This document shows, in pieces, positions 31,336 through 40,849 of a stretch of DNA of 64,000 nucleotides. Below the pieces are notes generated by a model. The model saw only the letters and a list, made by a program, of their open reading frames with translations. It was not told the origin of the DNA and searched no databases. Positions within the stretch are counted from its first letter, which is position 1. Each line of letters starts with the position of its first letter. Origin of the DNA: Ruminococcus sp. Its GTDB lineage: Bacteria; Bacillota; Clostridia; Oscillospirales; Ruminococcaceae. The position numbers and the translations under genes were made by a program. Where the stretch lies: positions 160,143-224,142 of the forward strand of contig JAGAJO010000008.1 in NCBI GenBank assembly GCA_017626015.1, given 5' to 3'.

Positions 31336-32184
31336 TCATCTGATCTCGGATCTTCTGAATGAAAGCCAGCCTGCTGTATTGAATACGAGTATCAGGACGG
31401 CGCATACAATATAGCTGCGTAAAATATAGCCGTCCGACGGATCGTTCACAAGCTTGCCTATCATGACCTGAAGCTCGTAATCAGCGTATTTAGCGTTAAT
31501 GCTGAAAAGAGTAAAAGCGAGAGAAAGCACAAGCTGGAAAACCATTACGAGAGGGATCGCAATAAGATTATATACCGAGGTCTTTTTTGTCATGAATGCA
31601 ACACCGTTCAATATGCTTATCAGCGCAAGCATGGGCGGCAGCTGCATAAGGCTTGTCTTAGTTACCTCGCCGATTCCGGAAGAAAGATTTTTTCCGTTGA
31701 ATACAAGATTTGCAAAATACGATATATATGTATTCAGAAAGAACATTAACAGGCATACGCCGAAAACAAGAGCCGTTTTGGAAAGGAAATATTTTTTTCT
31801 GTCTATCGCCGAGGAAAGAGTATTTTTTATGCTGCCTGCCGAGAAATCCACTGTCACCGCAAGGGCGGCAACAAAAATGAACATATAGTAAAGATTCATG
31901 TTAGCTGAAAGTATATCCTTATCCAGCTTGTAATCTTCCTTTTTCAGCATAAGCTCTCTTATTTCGCTCACGCTCATGTTATTTACTACTTCTATAGTCA
32001 ATCCGTCCATGACTTCATCCTGCGAAGAAACCGTACTCACATCGCCTATATTTACCTGTCCGATATGTCCAGGTTCCACCATGTAAATGCTGACGCTTAT
32101 CATGAGTACAGTTATGCCCAGTGCGATATATATGGGAACGCCTTTGAAAATGCGGTACAGATCCGCCTTAATAATATTTATCAT
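31336..32184 (-). CDS. ABC-2 type permease
   Basis: A 282-residue membrane protein with about six hydrophobic segments and a large first extracellular loop (about 35-95), resembling ABC-2 permeases that pair with bacitracin- or lantibiotic-type ATPases. Its ATG overlaps the stop of the ATPase gene (ATGA), so the two are translationally coupled. The substrate is unknown. Confidence 0.8.
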   Translation of the reverse strand: MINIIKADLYRIFKGVPIYIALGITVLMISVSIYMVEPGHIGQVNIGDVSTVSSQDEVMDGLTIEVVNNMSVSEIRELMLKKEDYKLDKDILSANMNLYYMFIFVAALAVTVDFSAGSIKNTLSSAIDRKKYFLSKTALVFGVCLLMFFLNTYISYFANLVFNGKNLSSGIGEVTKTSLMQLPPMLALISILNGVAFMTKKTSVYNLIAIPLVMVFQLVLSLAFTLFSINAKYADYELQVMIGKLVNDPSDGYILRSYIVCAVLILVFNTAGWLSFRRSEIR

Positions 32185-33098
32185 GACCTTACCTCCCCTA
32201 TAAGCGACTTGAAATAATCCTCAAGGGATATCCCCGTTTCGTAAACCGAGGATACTCCGACTCCGTTTTCAAAAAGGGTCTTGTTTAACATCTCCGGATC
32301 TAAATCCTGCTGATAGACCCTCAGCTCGGAGCTGTCGATGACCTTGTAGTCACATATACCAAGCTCCTTTTCAATGACTGCTGCGGCATTTTTTACATTG
32401 CTTGTTTTGACCGCTATGCAGCGCATACATTCCAGATCAAGCTCCTCCTTGGTTATCTCCTTGAGGACCCTGCCCTTGTCTATTATCAGAAATCGGTTTG
32501 CCGTAAGGTAAAGCTCCGAAAGAATGTGGCTGGAGATAATAAAGGTTATGTCACGTTCTCTGTTCAGCTTTTTAAAGGTGTCTCTCAGCTCACTTATGCC
32601 TATGGGATCCAGTCCGTTTATAGGCTCGTCAAGAATAATAAGGTCGGGATTGTCGAGCATAGCGAAGGCTATGCCGAGTCGCTGCTTCATTCCCAATGAA
32701 AATTTGCGGAATTTCTTATTTTTTACGTCGCTGAGACTGACAAGCGAAAGAGCCTCGTCTATCTGGCTCTTATCGGATATCCCTTTCTGTATAGCGTAAT
32801 ATTTAAGATTCTCGTAAGCGGTAAGATTTCCAAAGAATGCGGGGTTTTCGATAAGGCAGCCTATACGCCTTTTTTCATTCTGAGCCTCCGCACCTTTTTT
32901 TGAGAAGATCTCAAAGTCTCCGCCCGATTTTTCCGTAAGACCCGTCATTATCTTCATGACGGTGGTTTTGCCCGCTCCGTTTCTTCCGATAAGACCGTAA
33001 ATATCTCCACGGTATACCGTCATGTCCACATTGTCGAGAGCTGTAAATTTTTTGTAGCTTTTGCACAGCCTGTTTGTCTGCATTATGATTTCACGCAT
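32181..33098 (-). CDS. ABC transporter ATP-binding protein, BcrA-like
   Basis: A 305-residue ATPase; ATG 33098 has AGGAGG ahead. It has Walker A GRNGAGKTT, signature FSLGMKQRLGIAFAML and Walker B LIILDEPINGLDP with the switch His in SSHIL. A C-terminal extension of about 90 residues is typical of the BcrA/lantibiotic immunity group. It exports or extracts peptide-like compounds together with the overlapping permease gene. Confidence 0.9.
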   Translation of the reverse strand: MREIIMQTNRLCKSYKKFTALDNVDMTVYRGDIYGLIGRNGAGKTTVMKIMTGLTEKSGGDFEIFSKKGAEAQNEKRRIGCLIENPAFFGNLTAYENLKYYAIQKGISDKSQIDEALSLVSLSDVKNKKFRKFSLGMKQRLGIAFAMLDNPDLIILDEPINGLDPIGISELRDTFKKLNRERDITFIISSHILSELYLTANRFLIIDKGRVLKEITKEELDLECMRCIAVKTSNVKNAAAVIEKELGICDYKVIDSSELRVYQQDLDPEMLNKTLFENGVGVSSVYETGISLEDYFKSLIGEVRS

Positions 33099-33136
33099 AT
33101 AACGAACCTCCTGTTTTGTTTTCAACTGATGTATAC

Positions 33137-33192
33137 ATTATAGCATGAATGTCTGAAAAAACACTTAAACCGAGTCTTAAAAAAGTCTTAAA
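33137..33192 (-). promoter_or_regulatory. Regulated promoter with phased repeats
   Basis: On the minus strand an extended -10, TGCTATAAT (33145-33137), has no good -35. Upstream, the plus-strand sequence CTTAA recurs at 33164, 33176 and 33187, about one helical turn apart. This fits activation by a response regulator, most simply the one encoded just upstream. Confidence 0.6.
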
Positions 33193-33234
33193 GCAATACC
33201 GCTCTATCATTGTGTACGTCTTGCCTTAAGCACA

Positions 33235-33915
33235 TTATTTTTTCAGTCTGTAGCCTATTCCCCATACGGTCTCTATGTGATCGCAGTCCGGATCGCAGCT
33301 TTTGAGCTTTTTGCGAAGCTTGCTTATGTGGACGTTAAGGGTGTTGTCGTCTGCGGAATTTTCGTAATCCCATACCGTGTCGTATATCATAGCCTTGGTG
33401 CAGACACGTCCCGGGTTTTCCATCAGAAGCCGCAGCAGATCAAACTCGTGCTTTGAAAGCTCTATGGGTACGCCCTTGCAGGTCACGGAAAAATCGCTCA
33501 CGTCAAGGACTATCTCCTTATAGCGTAGCTTTTCCGGTTTCTTTGCCGATGCGTCGGAGGAGTCTCTCAGCCTTGCAGCGATCCTTGCCAGCAGCTCGTC
33601 GTTGTGGAACGGCTTTGTAACATAATCGTCTGCGCCCAGTGAAAAAAGATCCACCTTTCTGGAAATGTCGTGTATAGCGCTTATTACGATTATCGGTACA
33701 TTTCGCTTTGCCTTAAGCTCCTTTATAATTTCTTCTCCGCTTTTTCCGGGGAGCATAAGGTCCAGCAGGATAAGATCCACGCTGTCACTGTGGATCAGAA
33801 CGCCCTCTGTGCCCGAATATGCGCTTAACGTATCGTAGCCGTTTTGCCCCAGCAGTATCTGGAGCATATTGTTTATATCGTTATCGTCTTCTATTATAAG
33901 AACAGTTTTTTTCAT
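33235..33915 (-). CDS. OmpR-family response regulator
   Basis: A 226-residue regulator; ATG 33915 has GGGAGG ahead. The receiver domain has the acidic pair ED/D (9-11), phosphoacceptor Asp52 in LLDLMLPG and the Lys in VTKPFH. The C-terminal winged helix has LSKHEFDLLRLLMENPGRVC and VDxxVxxLR-like NVHISKLRKKL. It starts 24 bases after the stop of the ABC-F gene and is separated from the transporter genes by the regulated promoter at 33137-33192, which it probably controls. Confidence 0.93.
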   Translation of the reverse strand: MKKTVLIIEDDNDINNMLQILLGQNGYDTLSAYSGTEGVLIHSDSVDLILLDLMLPGKSGEEIIKELKAKRNVPIIVISAIHDISRKVDLFSLGADDYVTKPFHNDELLARIAARLRDSSDASAKKPEKLRYKEIVLDVSDFSVTCKGVPIELSKHEFDLLRLLMENPGRVCTKAMIYDTVWDYENSADDNTLNVHISKLRKKLKSCDPDCDHIETVWGIGYRLKK

Positions 33916-33938
33916 GCTTCCGCCTCCCGGTATTGCAT

Positions 33939-35885
33939 TTACAGCTGATCTGAAAGCTCCGCCCATTCGTCCATCATCTGGTCGAGGGAGTTTCTTGTAT
34001 CTTCAAGCTCTCTGCATTTTTCACTCATTATACCGTAATTTGCCGAGACCTCCGGATCTGAGATCTCGTTTTCAAGACGGAAAATATTTATCTCCGCTTC
34101 CTCGATAAGCTTCTCCAGTTCTTTTATCCTGTTACGCTTTCTGGCGGTTTCCGCCCGCTGCTCTCTGGAGCGGTACTGTTTAGCCTTGTTTTCCCTGTAT
34201 TCCTCTGCCTGAGCAGCTCTTTTGCGCTCCGCTTCCGCTTCGGCGTCGGACTGAGCCTTTGCATTCACGGCGTTTGAGTATGCGTCGAAATTTCCGCCGT
34301 AACAGCTCACGCCGTCTTTTCTGACCTCTATAATGCGGTCTGCAACCTTGTTCAGCAGGTATCTGTCATGTGAGACGAGGATAATCGTTCCCTTGAATTC
34401 CGCCAGAGCGTCCTCCAGTACCTCCTTAGTCATAAGATCAAGATGATTGGTAGGCTCGTCCAGAATAAGTACGTTGCCCCGTGTGTTGGCCATTATCGCA
34501 AAGCACAGCTTGGCACGTTCGCCGCCGCTGAGAACAGCTACCGGCTTGAATACGTCCTCCCCGGTGATAAGCACAGAAGCCAGTGCTTTGCGGGCTTCCT
34601 GGTCGGACATTGACGGGAAACGGTCCCTCAGCTCGTCTATTACGGTATTTGACATATTAAGTATTGAATGCTCCTGCTCGAAATAGGCTGTTTTTACGTT
34701 GTTTCCCCAGCTGATATTTCCCTTTTCGTGCGGTATCAGACCCTGTATCAGCTTTAGTATCGAGGTTTTTCCTACGCCGTTTGCGCCGATTATGGCTGCG
34801 TGCTCTCCACGGCGTATGTGCAGATCCAAGCTTTTCAGAAGCTCCCGCCTTCCGCTGCCATCACCCACGGCAAGCGGACAGCCTGAGACCTTTACGATAT
34901 CCTTGGTAGGCTCAATGTCGTATTCCAGCGTGATCTTAGGCGGCTTTTGGAACATAAGCGGCTTTTCTACACGCTCCATGTGATCCAGCATATGCTGACG
35001 TGATTTTGCCATTTTAGCCGTGGAGGCTCTCGTCTTGTTGCGGACGACATAATCCTCCAGCTTCTGTATTTCCTTCTGCTGAGCCTCCCACTCCTTAAGC
35101 TGCCGCTGGGAGCTCATTTCCTTCTGAACAAGGTATGCAGAGTAGTCGCCGCGGTAGGAGGTAAGTCTGCCGTGTTCTATCTCGCATATCCTAGTGCAGA
35201 TCTTGTTGAGAAAATATCTGTCGTGGGATACCGTAAGTATTGCGCCCTTGTAGCCCTTGAGATAATCCTCAAGCCACATGAGCGTTATAAAGTCAAGGTG
35301 ATTGGTAGGCTCGTCCAGAATAAGCAGATCAGGCTCCTCCAGAAGCAGCTTCGCAAGGGCAAGGCGTGTCTTTTCACCGCCCGAAAGAGTTGAGATGATC
35401 CTGTCCCGGGGAGTGTCTGCAAACCCCATGCCGTTAAGCACCCGATTGATCTTTACGTTTATATTGTATCCGTCCCTCGCCTCAAAAAAAGCGGAGAGCT
35501 GAGCATATTCTGCGCCTGCCGTTTCAAGCTCGGCACCGTGCAGCTCCGTCATAAGCTTTTCAAGCTCGTTCATTTTTTCTTTGGTCTCTATAAGCCCGGA
35601 AAACGCTTTTAGCATTTCCTCTTCTATGGTGCTTTCGCCCTCCAGACCGCTGTTCTGCCTGAGAAACCCTATAGCCGTTCCGGAAGCGACGCTTACCGAG
35701 CCAAGTCCCTCCGGCGTTTTGTCAAAGTCCTCGCTGCCGGTGATAATATTGAGCAGAGTGGATTTGCCGCAGCCGTTGACTCCGATAAGTCCTACCGCTT
35801 CGTGATCTTCCACAGTAAAATTTATATTTTTGAGAAGCGCTTCTCCGTTATAGTATTTATAAAGATTTTCAACATTTACAAGCAT
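33939..35885 (-). CDS. ABC-F family ATPase
   Basis: A 648-residue soluble protein with two ABC cassettes and no membrane segment. Walker A motifs are GVNGCGKST and GANGVGKTS, signatures LSGGEKTRLALAKLL and LSGGERAKLCFAI, both with LDEPTNHLD. A linker of about 80 residues (LVQKEMSSQRQLKEWEAQQK) and a C-terminal coiled coil (about 540-648) fit the YdiF/Uup group. ABC-F proteins act on ribosomes, relieving stalls or giving antibiotic resistance. GGAGG precedes the start. A link to the neighbouring transporter is possible but unproven. Confidence 0.93.
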   Translation of the reverse strand: MLVNVENLYKYYNGEALLKNINFTVEDHEAVGLIGVNGCGKSTLLNIITGSEDFDKTPEGLGSVSVASGTAIGFLRQNSGLEGESTIEEEMLKAFSGLIETKEKMNELEKLMTELHGAELETAGAEYAQLSAFFEARDGYNINVKINRVLNGMGFADTPRDRIISTLSGGEKTRLALAKLLLEEPDLLILDEPTNHLDFITLMWLEDYLKGYKGAILTVSHDRYFLNKICTRICEIEHGRLTSYRGDYSAYLVQKEMSSQRQLKEWEAQQKEIQKLEDYVVRNKTRASTAKMAKSRQHMLDHMERVEKPLMFQKPPKITLEYDIEPTKDIVKVSGCPLAVGDGSGRRELLKSLDLHIRRGEHAAIIGANGVGKTSILKLIQGLIPHEKGNISWGNNVKTAYFEQEHSILNMSNTVIDELRDRFPSMSDQEARKALASVLITGEDVFKPVAVLSGGERAKLCFAIMANTRGNVLILDEPTNHLDLMTKEVLEDALAEFKGTIILVSHDRYLLNKVADRIIEVRKDGVSCYGGNFDAYSNAVNAKAQSDAEAEAERKRAAQAEEYRENKAKQYRSREQRAETARKRNRIKELEKLIEEAEINIFRLENEISDPEVSANYGIMSEKCRELEDTRNSLDQMMDEWAELSDQL

Positions 35886-36019
35886 GGTTGGATCCTCCGT
35901 ATTTTCAAATAGCCTTTGATAATTATACTATTTTTTCCCCAGGATTGCAAGCAGCGTCAAATAAAGTGAAAAATATTAACTTTTTGTTTACAAATCCGGT
36001 GCAGAAGTGATCTGCGACA

Positions 36020-36133
36020 GGGAAATGCCGATCAATGTATCTCTCTCCGATGAAGGCGGGGAGGTATATACCTGAATGCGTTATCTGTTAGGCAGTGAAT
36101 TTAAAAACAGCGATCTGATAAGTATTGCCTTAA
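36020..36133 (+). repeat. Full copy of dispersed repeat family B
   Basis: Starts gggaaatgccgatcaatgta, contains a degenerate form of the central hairpin (gtatctctctccgat against ggcggggaggtatata), and ends with acagcgatctgataagtattgcc. It aligns over its length with copies at 4021-4135 and 55391-55492. Confidence 0.8.
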
Positions 36134-36172
36134 AAATATTTTCGGCAAATTATAAAAAAATTAAAAAAACTA

Positions 36173-36201
36173 TGTACATTTTCAAAGTTTTATGCTATAA
36201 T
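36173..36201 (+). promoter_or_regulatory. Promoter of the polyamine operon
   Basis: TGTACA at 36173-36178 and TATAAT at 36196-36201, 17 bases apart, with an extended -10 (TGCTATAAT). Confidence 0.8.
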
Positions 36202-36255
36202 GTTTAAGGCAATATTCAGAATCGGCAAACCGGCTAATTTATTCGGAGAGGGTGG

Positions 36256-37062
36256 ATGATAGGGTTGGAGCAGAAGCTTTCTTTGTACGGATTTAATAAT
36301 CTTACAAAAACTCTCAGCTTTAATATCTATGACGTGTGTTATGCTAAAGGAGAAAAGGAACAAAAAGGCTATATAGCTTATATAGACGAGCAGTACAACT
36401 CGGAGAGACTTACCAGGATACTCTGCGACGTTACCGAAATGATCGGGGCAAGGGTGCTTAATATTTCCAAGCAGGATTACGAGCCGCAGGGTGCATCGGT
36501 GAACGTTCTGATCGCCGAGAAGGAGCTTGACGAGGCTTCGATCGATCCATCATGCAATCAGGGACGGCTCAGCGGCGAGACTATTCACGCCCACCTTGAC
36601 AAAAGTCACGTTACGGTCCATACCTTCCCGGAATATCATCCGGATAATTCTATATCAACATTCAGGGTCGATATCGACGTTTCCACCTGCGGCAAGATCT
36701 CGCCGCTAAACGCTCTTAATTATCTTATTTCAAGCTTTGATTCGGATATCATCACCATTGACTACAGAGTAAGGGGATTTACAAGGGACGTTCTGGGAAA
36801 GAAGTTTTTCATAGATCACAAGATCACGTCCATTCAGGATTATATAGACAGAAATACCCTTACAAAATACGACGCTATGGACGTTAACGTGTATCAGTCC
36901 AATATTTTTCATACTAAGCTGCTTATCAAGGAGATAGATCTTCAGAATTATCTTTTCAAAAAGGACGTTTATGAGCTTACTCCCAAGCAGAGGCTGGATA
37001 TCACGGACAGTCTGCGCCGTGAAATGATAGAAATATACAGCGGCATGAACGTTTATGAATAG
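36256..37062 (+). CDS. speD: S-adenosylmethionine decarboxylase proenzyme
   Basis: A 268-residue class 1 SAM decarboxylase of the E. coli type, which supplies the aminopropyl donor for spermidine. The chain self-cleaves before the Ser that becomes the pyruvoyl group, here Ser117 in LDKSHVTVHTFPE. The conserved TFRVDIDVSTCGKISPLNAL follows, with the catalytic Cys. The length fits the E. coli enzyme (about 264) and not the short B. subtilis form. GAGGGTGG precedes the start. It opens a nine-gene polyamine operon. Confidence 0.94.
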   Translation: MIGLEQKLSLYGFNNLTKTLSFNIYDVCYAKGEKEQKGYIAYIDEQYNSERLTRILCDVTEMIGARVLNISKQDYEPQGASVNVLIAEKELDEASIDPSCNQGRLSGETIHAHLDKSHVTVHTFPEYHPDNSISTFRVDIDVSTCGKISPLNALNYLISSFDSDIITIDYRVRGFTRDVLGKKFFIDHKITSIQDYIDRNTLTKYDAMDVNVYQSNIFHTKLLIKEIDLQNYLFKKDVYELTPKQRLDITDSLRREMIEIYSGMNVYE

Positions 37063-37070
37063 GCGGGGCA

Positions 37071-38525
37071 GTGACGGCGTTGAAACATGATCAGAACAGT
37101 GCGCCTGTTTACGAGGCGCTGAAAAAGCATATGAGAAACCGTGTGGTAAGGCTTGACGTGCCGGGACACAAGGGCGGCAGAATGAATAAGGAGCTCAGGA
37201 ATTTTCTGGGGGAGCAGTGTCTTAAATGCGACGTTAATTCAATGAAGCCGCTGGACAACCTTTGCCACCCGGTATCGGTCATAAAGGATGCGGAGACTCT
37301 TGCGGCGGAGGCGTTCGGCGCAAGACACGCTTTTTTCATATTGAACGGAACTACCGCTGCGGTACAGACTATGGTCTTTACTGCGTGCAAGGCGGGAGAT
37401 AAAATAATCATGCCCCGTAATGTCCACAGGAGTGCGATAAATGCCCTTGTGGTCTGCGGAGCAGTGCCGGTTTACGTCAATCCGGGTATAAACAAACGTC
37501 TTGGCATACCTCTGGGAATGTCGGTCAGGGACGTAAAAAAGGCGATAGAAGAAAATCCGGACGCTAAGGCTGTGCTGGTGAATAATCCGACATATTACGG
37601 AATATGCTCGGATATAAGAGAGATCGTCAGGATAGCCCATGAGCACGGTATGCTTGTATTGGCGGACGAGGCTCACGGAACGCACCTGTATTTCGGGGAA
37701 GATCTTCCGTGCAGCGCAATGGCTGCCGGTGCGGATATGGCTGCGGTCTCTATTCATAAAACAGGCGGAAGCCTTACGCAGTCGTCGCTGCTGCTTTGCT
37801 CGGACAGCGTTTCAGAGGGCTATGTGCGGCAGATAATAAACCTTACCCAAACCACAAGCGGTTCTTATCTGCTTATGGTCTCTCTTGATCTTGCCAGAAA
37901 AAACCTTGCTCTGAACGGCAGGGAGCTTTTCGCAAAATCCGTTGCGTATGCGGATTATGCAAGAGAGGAGATCAACAAGATCGGAGGCTATTACGCTTTT
38001 GGAAGGGAGCTTGAAAACGGAGACGATTTTTATGCTTTCGACTCCACCAAGCTGTCTGTTCATACCAGAGCTATGGGTCTTGCGGGAGTGGAGGTTTACG
38101 ACATTCTCCGTGACGACTACGACATACAGATCGAATTCGGAGACATAGGCAATATTCTGGCAATAGTTTCCGCCGGCGACAGGGAGCTTGAGATCGAGCG
38201 CTTCATATCCTCGCTTTCGGAGATAAAGCGGCTTTATTCCAAGGATCCCACAGGACTTTTCGATCACGAATATATCAATCCCGCTGTGGAGATCCCTCCG
38301 CAGCAGGCGTTTTACAGCGAAAAAAGATCCGTACCCATAGGGGAAAGCGGCGGAATGGTATGCGGTGAATTTGTCATGTGCTACCCTCCCGGTATACCCA
38401 TACTTGCCCCCGGAGAGAGGATAACCTCAGAGATAATCAGCTATATAGATTACTGTAAGGAAAAGGGCTGCTTCCTCACCGGAACGGAGGATCTTGAGAT
38501 AAATAACATTAATGTTGTTGTATAG
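37071..38525 (+). CDS. speA: Arginine decarboxylase (Orn/Lys/Arg decarboxylase family)
   Basis: A 484-residue PLP enzyme of the fold-I Orn/Lys/Arg decarboxylase family with the length of Bacillus SpeA. PLP binds Lys230 in SIHKTGGSLTQSS; other motifs are VPGHKGG near the start, GTTAAVQ, and VLADEAHGTH. With agmatinase in the operon, arginine decarboxylation to agmatine is the likely reaction, though lysine decarboxylases look alike. The start is GTG 37071 or TTG 37080 after AGGCGGGG. It follows speD by 8 bases. Confidence 0.88.
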   Translation: MTALKHDQNSAPVYEALKKHMRNRVVRLDVPGHKGGRMNKELRNFLGEQCLKCDVNSMKPLDNLCHPVSVIKDAETLAAEAFGARHAFFILNGTTAAVQTMVFTACKAGDKIIMPRNVHRSAINALVVCGAVPVYVNPGINKRLGIPLGMSVRDVKKAIEENPDAKAVLVNNPTYYGICSDIREIVRIAHEHGMLVLADEAHGTHLYFGEDLPCSAMAAGADMAAVSIHKTGGSLTQSSLLLCSDSVSEGYVRQIINLTQTTSGSYLLMVSLDLARKNLALNGRELFAKSVAYADYAREEINKIGGYYAFGRELENGDDFYAFDSTKLSVHTRAMGLAGVEVYDILRDDYDIQIEFGDIGNILAIVSAGDRELEIERFISSLSEIKRLYSKDPTGLFDHEYINPAVEIPPQQAFYSEKRSVPIGESGGMVCGEFVMCYPPGIPILAPGERITSEIISYIDYCKEKGCFLTGTEDLEINNINVVV

Positions 38526-38536
38526 GAGACGCTTAT

Positions 38537-39388
38537 ATGGATCTATGGTTTACTGAAAAACATACCGACGATGTGAATTTTACGATAAAGGTAAAAAAAC
38601 AGCTGTATTCAGGAAAAAGCTATTACCAGCAGATAGATGTTTTCGATACCTATGAGTTTGGCAGGGCGCTGGTGCTTGACGGCTTTATAATGCTCACGGA
38701 AAAGGACGAGTATATTTACCATGAAATGGTCACCGCAGTGCCTATGGCGGTAAATCCAGACATTAAAAACGTGCTGGTCATCGGTGCGGGAGACGGCGGT
38801 ACCGTCCGTGAGCTGGCGAGATATGAAGGCATCGAAAATATAGATATGGTAGAGATAGATAAACAGGTCGTGGAGGTCTGCAAGGAATTTCTTCCCCAGA
38901 CTGCGTGCAGATTTGACGATCCCAGAGTGCATTTGTTTTTTGAGGACGGTCTTAAATTCGTCCGCAGAAAGCAGGATGAATACGATCTTATAATTGTTGA
39001 CTCCACCGATCCCTTTGGACCTGGCGAGGGACTTTTTACAAAGGAGTTTTACGGAAACTGCTGCAAGGCGCTTACCTCTGACGGGATACTTATAAATCAG
39101 CATGAAAGCACCTATTACGATTCCTATGTTGATATGGTGCAGAGGACTCACAAGCGGATAGGGGCAAGCTTTCCTGTAAGCATGGTATATCAGGCGCATA
39201 TCCCCACATATCCGTCCGGACACTGGCTTTTCGGCTTTGCCTCCAAAAATCTTCACCCCATTTACGATCTTAAGGCGGACAGGTGGAATGCTCTGGGCAT
39301 AAAGACAGGATATTATAACACTGAGCTGCACAAGGGCTGCTTTGCCTTGCCGAATTATGTTCTGGAGGTATTGGAAGATGCTAGATAA
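38537..39388 (+). CDS. speE: Spermidine synthase
   Basis: A 283-residue aminopropyltransferase that moves the aminopropyl group from decarboxylated SAM to putrescine. It has the N-terminal strand region (YYQQIDVFDTYEFGRALVLD), GAGDGGTVREL for cofactor binding, VEIDKQVVEVCKEFLP, and the catalytic DSTDPFGPGEGLF. It begins 11 bases after speA with GGAG in front and overlaps speB by 11 bases. Confidence 0.95.
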   Translation: MDLWFTEKHTDDVNFTIKVKKQLYSGKSYYQQIDVFDTYEFGRALVLDGFIMLTEKDEYIYHEMVTAVPMAVNPDIKNVLVIGAGDGGTVRELARYEGIENIDMVEIDKQVVEVCKEFLPQTACRFDDPRVHLFFEDGLKFVRRKQDEYDLIIVDSTDPFGPGEGLFTKEFYGNCCKALTSDGILINQHESTYYDSYVDMVQRTHKRIGASFPVSMVYQAHIPTYPSGHWLFGFASKNLHPIYDLKADRWNALGIKTGYYNTELHKGCFALPNYVLEVLEDAR

Positions 39389-40229
39389 AAATGTACAGAC
39401 CTTTATCGGCTGTGACTGTGAATATGAGGACGCTGAGATCGTACTTTTCGGTTCTCCCTTTGACAGTACGACTTCATTCCGCCCGGGAACACGTTTTGCA
39501 AGTCAGGCTATAAGGAGCGAGAGCTTCGGTATTGAGACATATTCGCCCTATCAGGATAAGGATCTGCTGGATATCAACGTGTTTGACAGTGGGGATCTGG
39601 AGCTGCCCTTCGGCGATCCACGGCGTGCTTTGTCGGATATTGAGGACAGGACCAAAACTATTCTTAACGACGGAAAAATACCATGTATGATAGGCGGCGA
39701 GCATCTTGTTACTCTGGGAGCGGTAAGGGCTGTTTCAGAGAAATACGAGAATTTGCATATAGTTCATTTCGACGCTCACGCCGATCTGAGAGACGATTAT
39801 CTGGGAGTCCGGCTTTCGCACGCCTGCGTACTCCGCCGCTGCCACGATATAGTGGGGGACGGAAGGATATTTCAGTTCGGTATAAGGAGCGGCGACCGTG
39901 AGGAATTCAGGTTTGCCGGTGAGCATACCTTTATGAATAAATTCAATTTTGACGGGCTGAGTGAAATAGTACAGAAAATTGGACAGAATCCCGTATATTT
40001 TACGCTGGATCTGGACGTACTGGATCCCTCGCAGTTCCCGGGAACGGGTACGCCCGAGGCGGGTGGAGTTACATTTACGGAGCTTATGGGAGCGATAAAA
40101 GAGTTGTCGAAGCTGAATATAGTCGGATTTGACGTCAACGAGCTTTCTCCCGTATACGACCCCAGCGGACGTTCGACAGCTCTGGCGTGTAAAATTTTAA
40201 GAGAGATGTTGCTTTATTTCTATAAATAA
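39378..40229 (+). CDS. speB: Agmatinase
   Basis: A 283-residue ureohydrolase that splits agmatine to putrescine and urea. ATG 39378 is chosen because GGAGG lies ahead and the protein then has the usual family length. Manganese ligands are in GGEHLVTLG, HFDAHADLRDDY and DLDVLDPSQFPGTGTPEAGG. It overlaps the end of speE, so the two are tightly coupled. Confidence 0.94.
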   Translation: MLDKNVQTFIGCDCEYEDAEIVLFGSPFDSTTSFRPGTRFASQAIRSESFGIETYSPYQDKDLLDINVFDSGDLELPFGDPRRALSDIEDRTKTILNDGKIPCMIGGEHLVTLGAVRAVSEKYENLHIVHFDAHADLRDDYLGVRLSHACVLRRCHDIVGDGRIFQFGIRSGDREEFRFAGEHTFMNKFNFDGLSEIVQKIGQNPVYFTLDLDVLDPSQFPGTGTPEAGGVTFTELMGAIKELSKLNIVGFDVNELSPVYDPSGRSTALACKILREMLLYFYK

Positions 40230-40248
40230 CTATGCTTTGGGATACAGA

Positions 40249-40797
40249 ATGAATGCTTTTTTACAATATACATACGATATTCCCGACACGCCGCAGGAGG
40301 AAATACTGGGTAACATACTCCTGCTGGCAGGCGCAATTATTTTCTTATGGAATGTGCTTGTACGTTTTATTAAAAATATGCATTTTCTGCTCAAGGGAGA
40401 ACGCATTGTTGGAAAGCTTGACCGTGTTTTTGTTAACGAAGTCGATACTATTGAGGGAAATCCTATCGATAACACTCCGGATTGCCAGTCAAGGACATTT
40501 CAGCTGCAATGCAAATATACATATAACGGCAAAGACTACACAAGCGCTTTTTTTGAGAGCAAAATTGAGCCTTTACACAGAAAGGAAATAGATTACAGCG
40601 AGAATGTGTCTATAAATCTTCTTGTGGACAGAGATAATCCGAGAAAGATCATACGTGCCGACGGAGTAAAGAAGACTGCGATAATGCAGGGAATAGTTTT
40701 ACTGACAGGAATAATCTTTGTTATTGTCGGAATTGCTTTTTTTAAGGAATCTATATTTGAAATTATAAACAGACCGAAATATGAGGAGCTTTATTAA
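40249..40797 (+). CDS. Membrane protein of unknown function in polyamine operon
   Basis: A 182-residue protein counted from ATG 40249; TTG 40237 is also possible and neither has a strong ribosome binding site. Hydrophobic helices at about 20-40 and 143-165 bracket a soluble region with FQLCKYTYNGKDYTS-like strands (FQLQCKYTYNGKDYTSAF) and NLLVDRDNPRKIIR. This plan recalls DUF3592 proteins (helix, extracellular beta domain, helix), but I am not certain. It sits inside the polyamine operon between speB and the carboxyspermidine dehydrogenase gene with short gaps. Confidence 0.65.
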   Translation: MNAFLQYTYDIPDTPQEEILGNILLLAGAIIFLWNVLVRFIKNMHFLLKGERIVGKLDRVFVNEVDTIEGNPIDNTPDCQSRTFQLQCKYTYNGKDYTSAFFESKIEPLHRKEIDYSENVSINLLVDRDNPRKIIRADGVKKTAIMQGIVLLTGIIFVIVGIAFFKESIFEIINRPKYEELY

Positions 40798-40849
40798 ATC
40801 ACCCACAGCTGCCTCTGATGTCGGCATCAGGAAAGGAAGTTGATTAATA

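Larger units (their letters stand above)
35886..36255. other. Intergenic region upstream of speD
   Basis: This 370-bp stretch holds a repeat copy (36020-36133) and the speD promoter (36173-36201). The part from 35886 to 36019 is AT-rich and shows nothing I can identify beyond a probable promoter area for the ABC-F gene. Confidence 0.6.
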
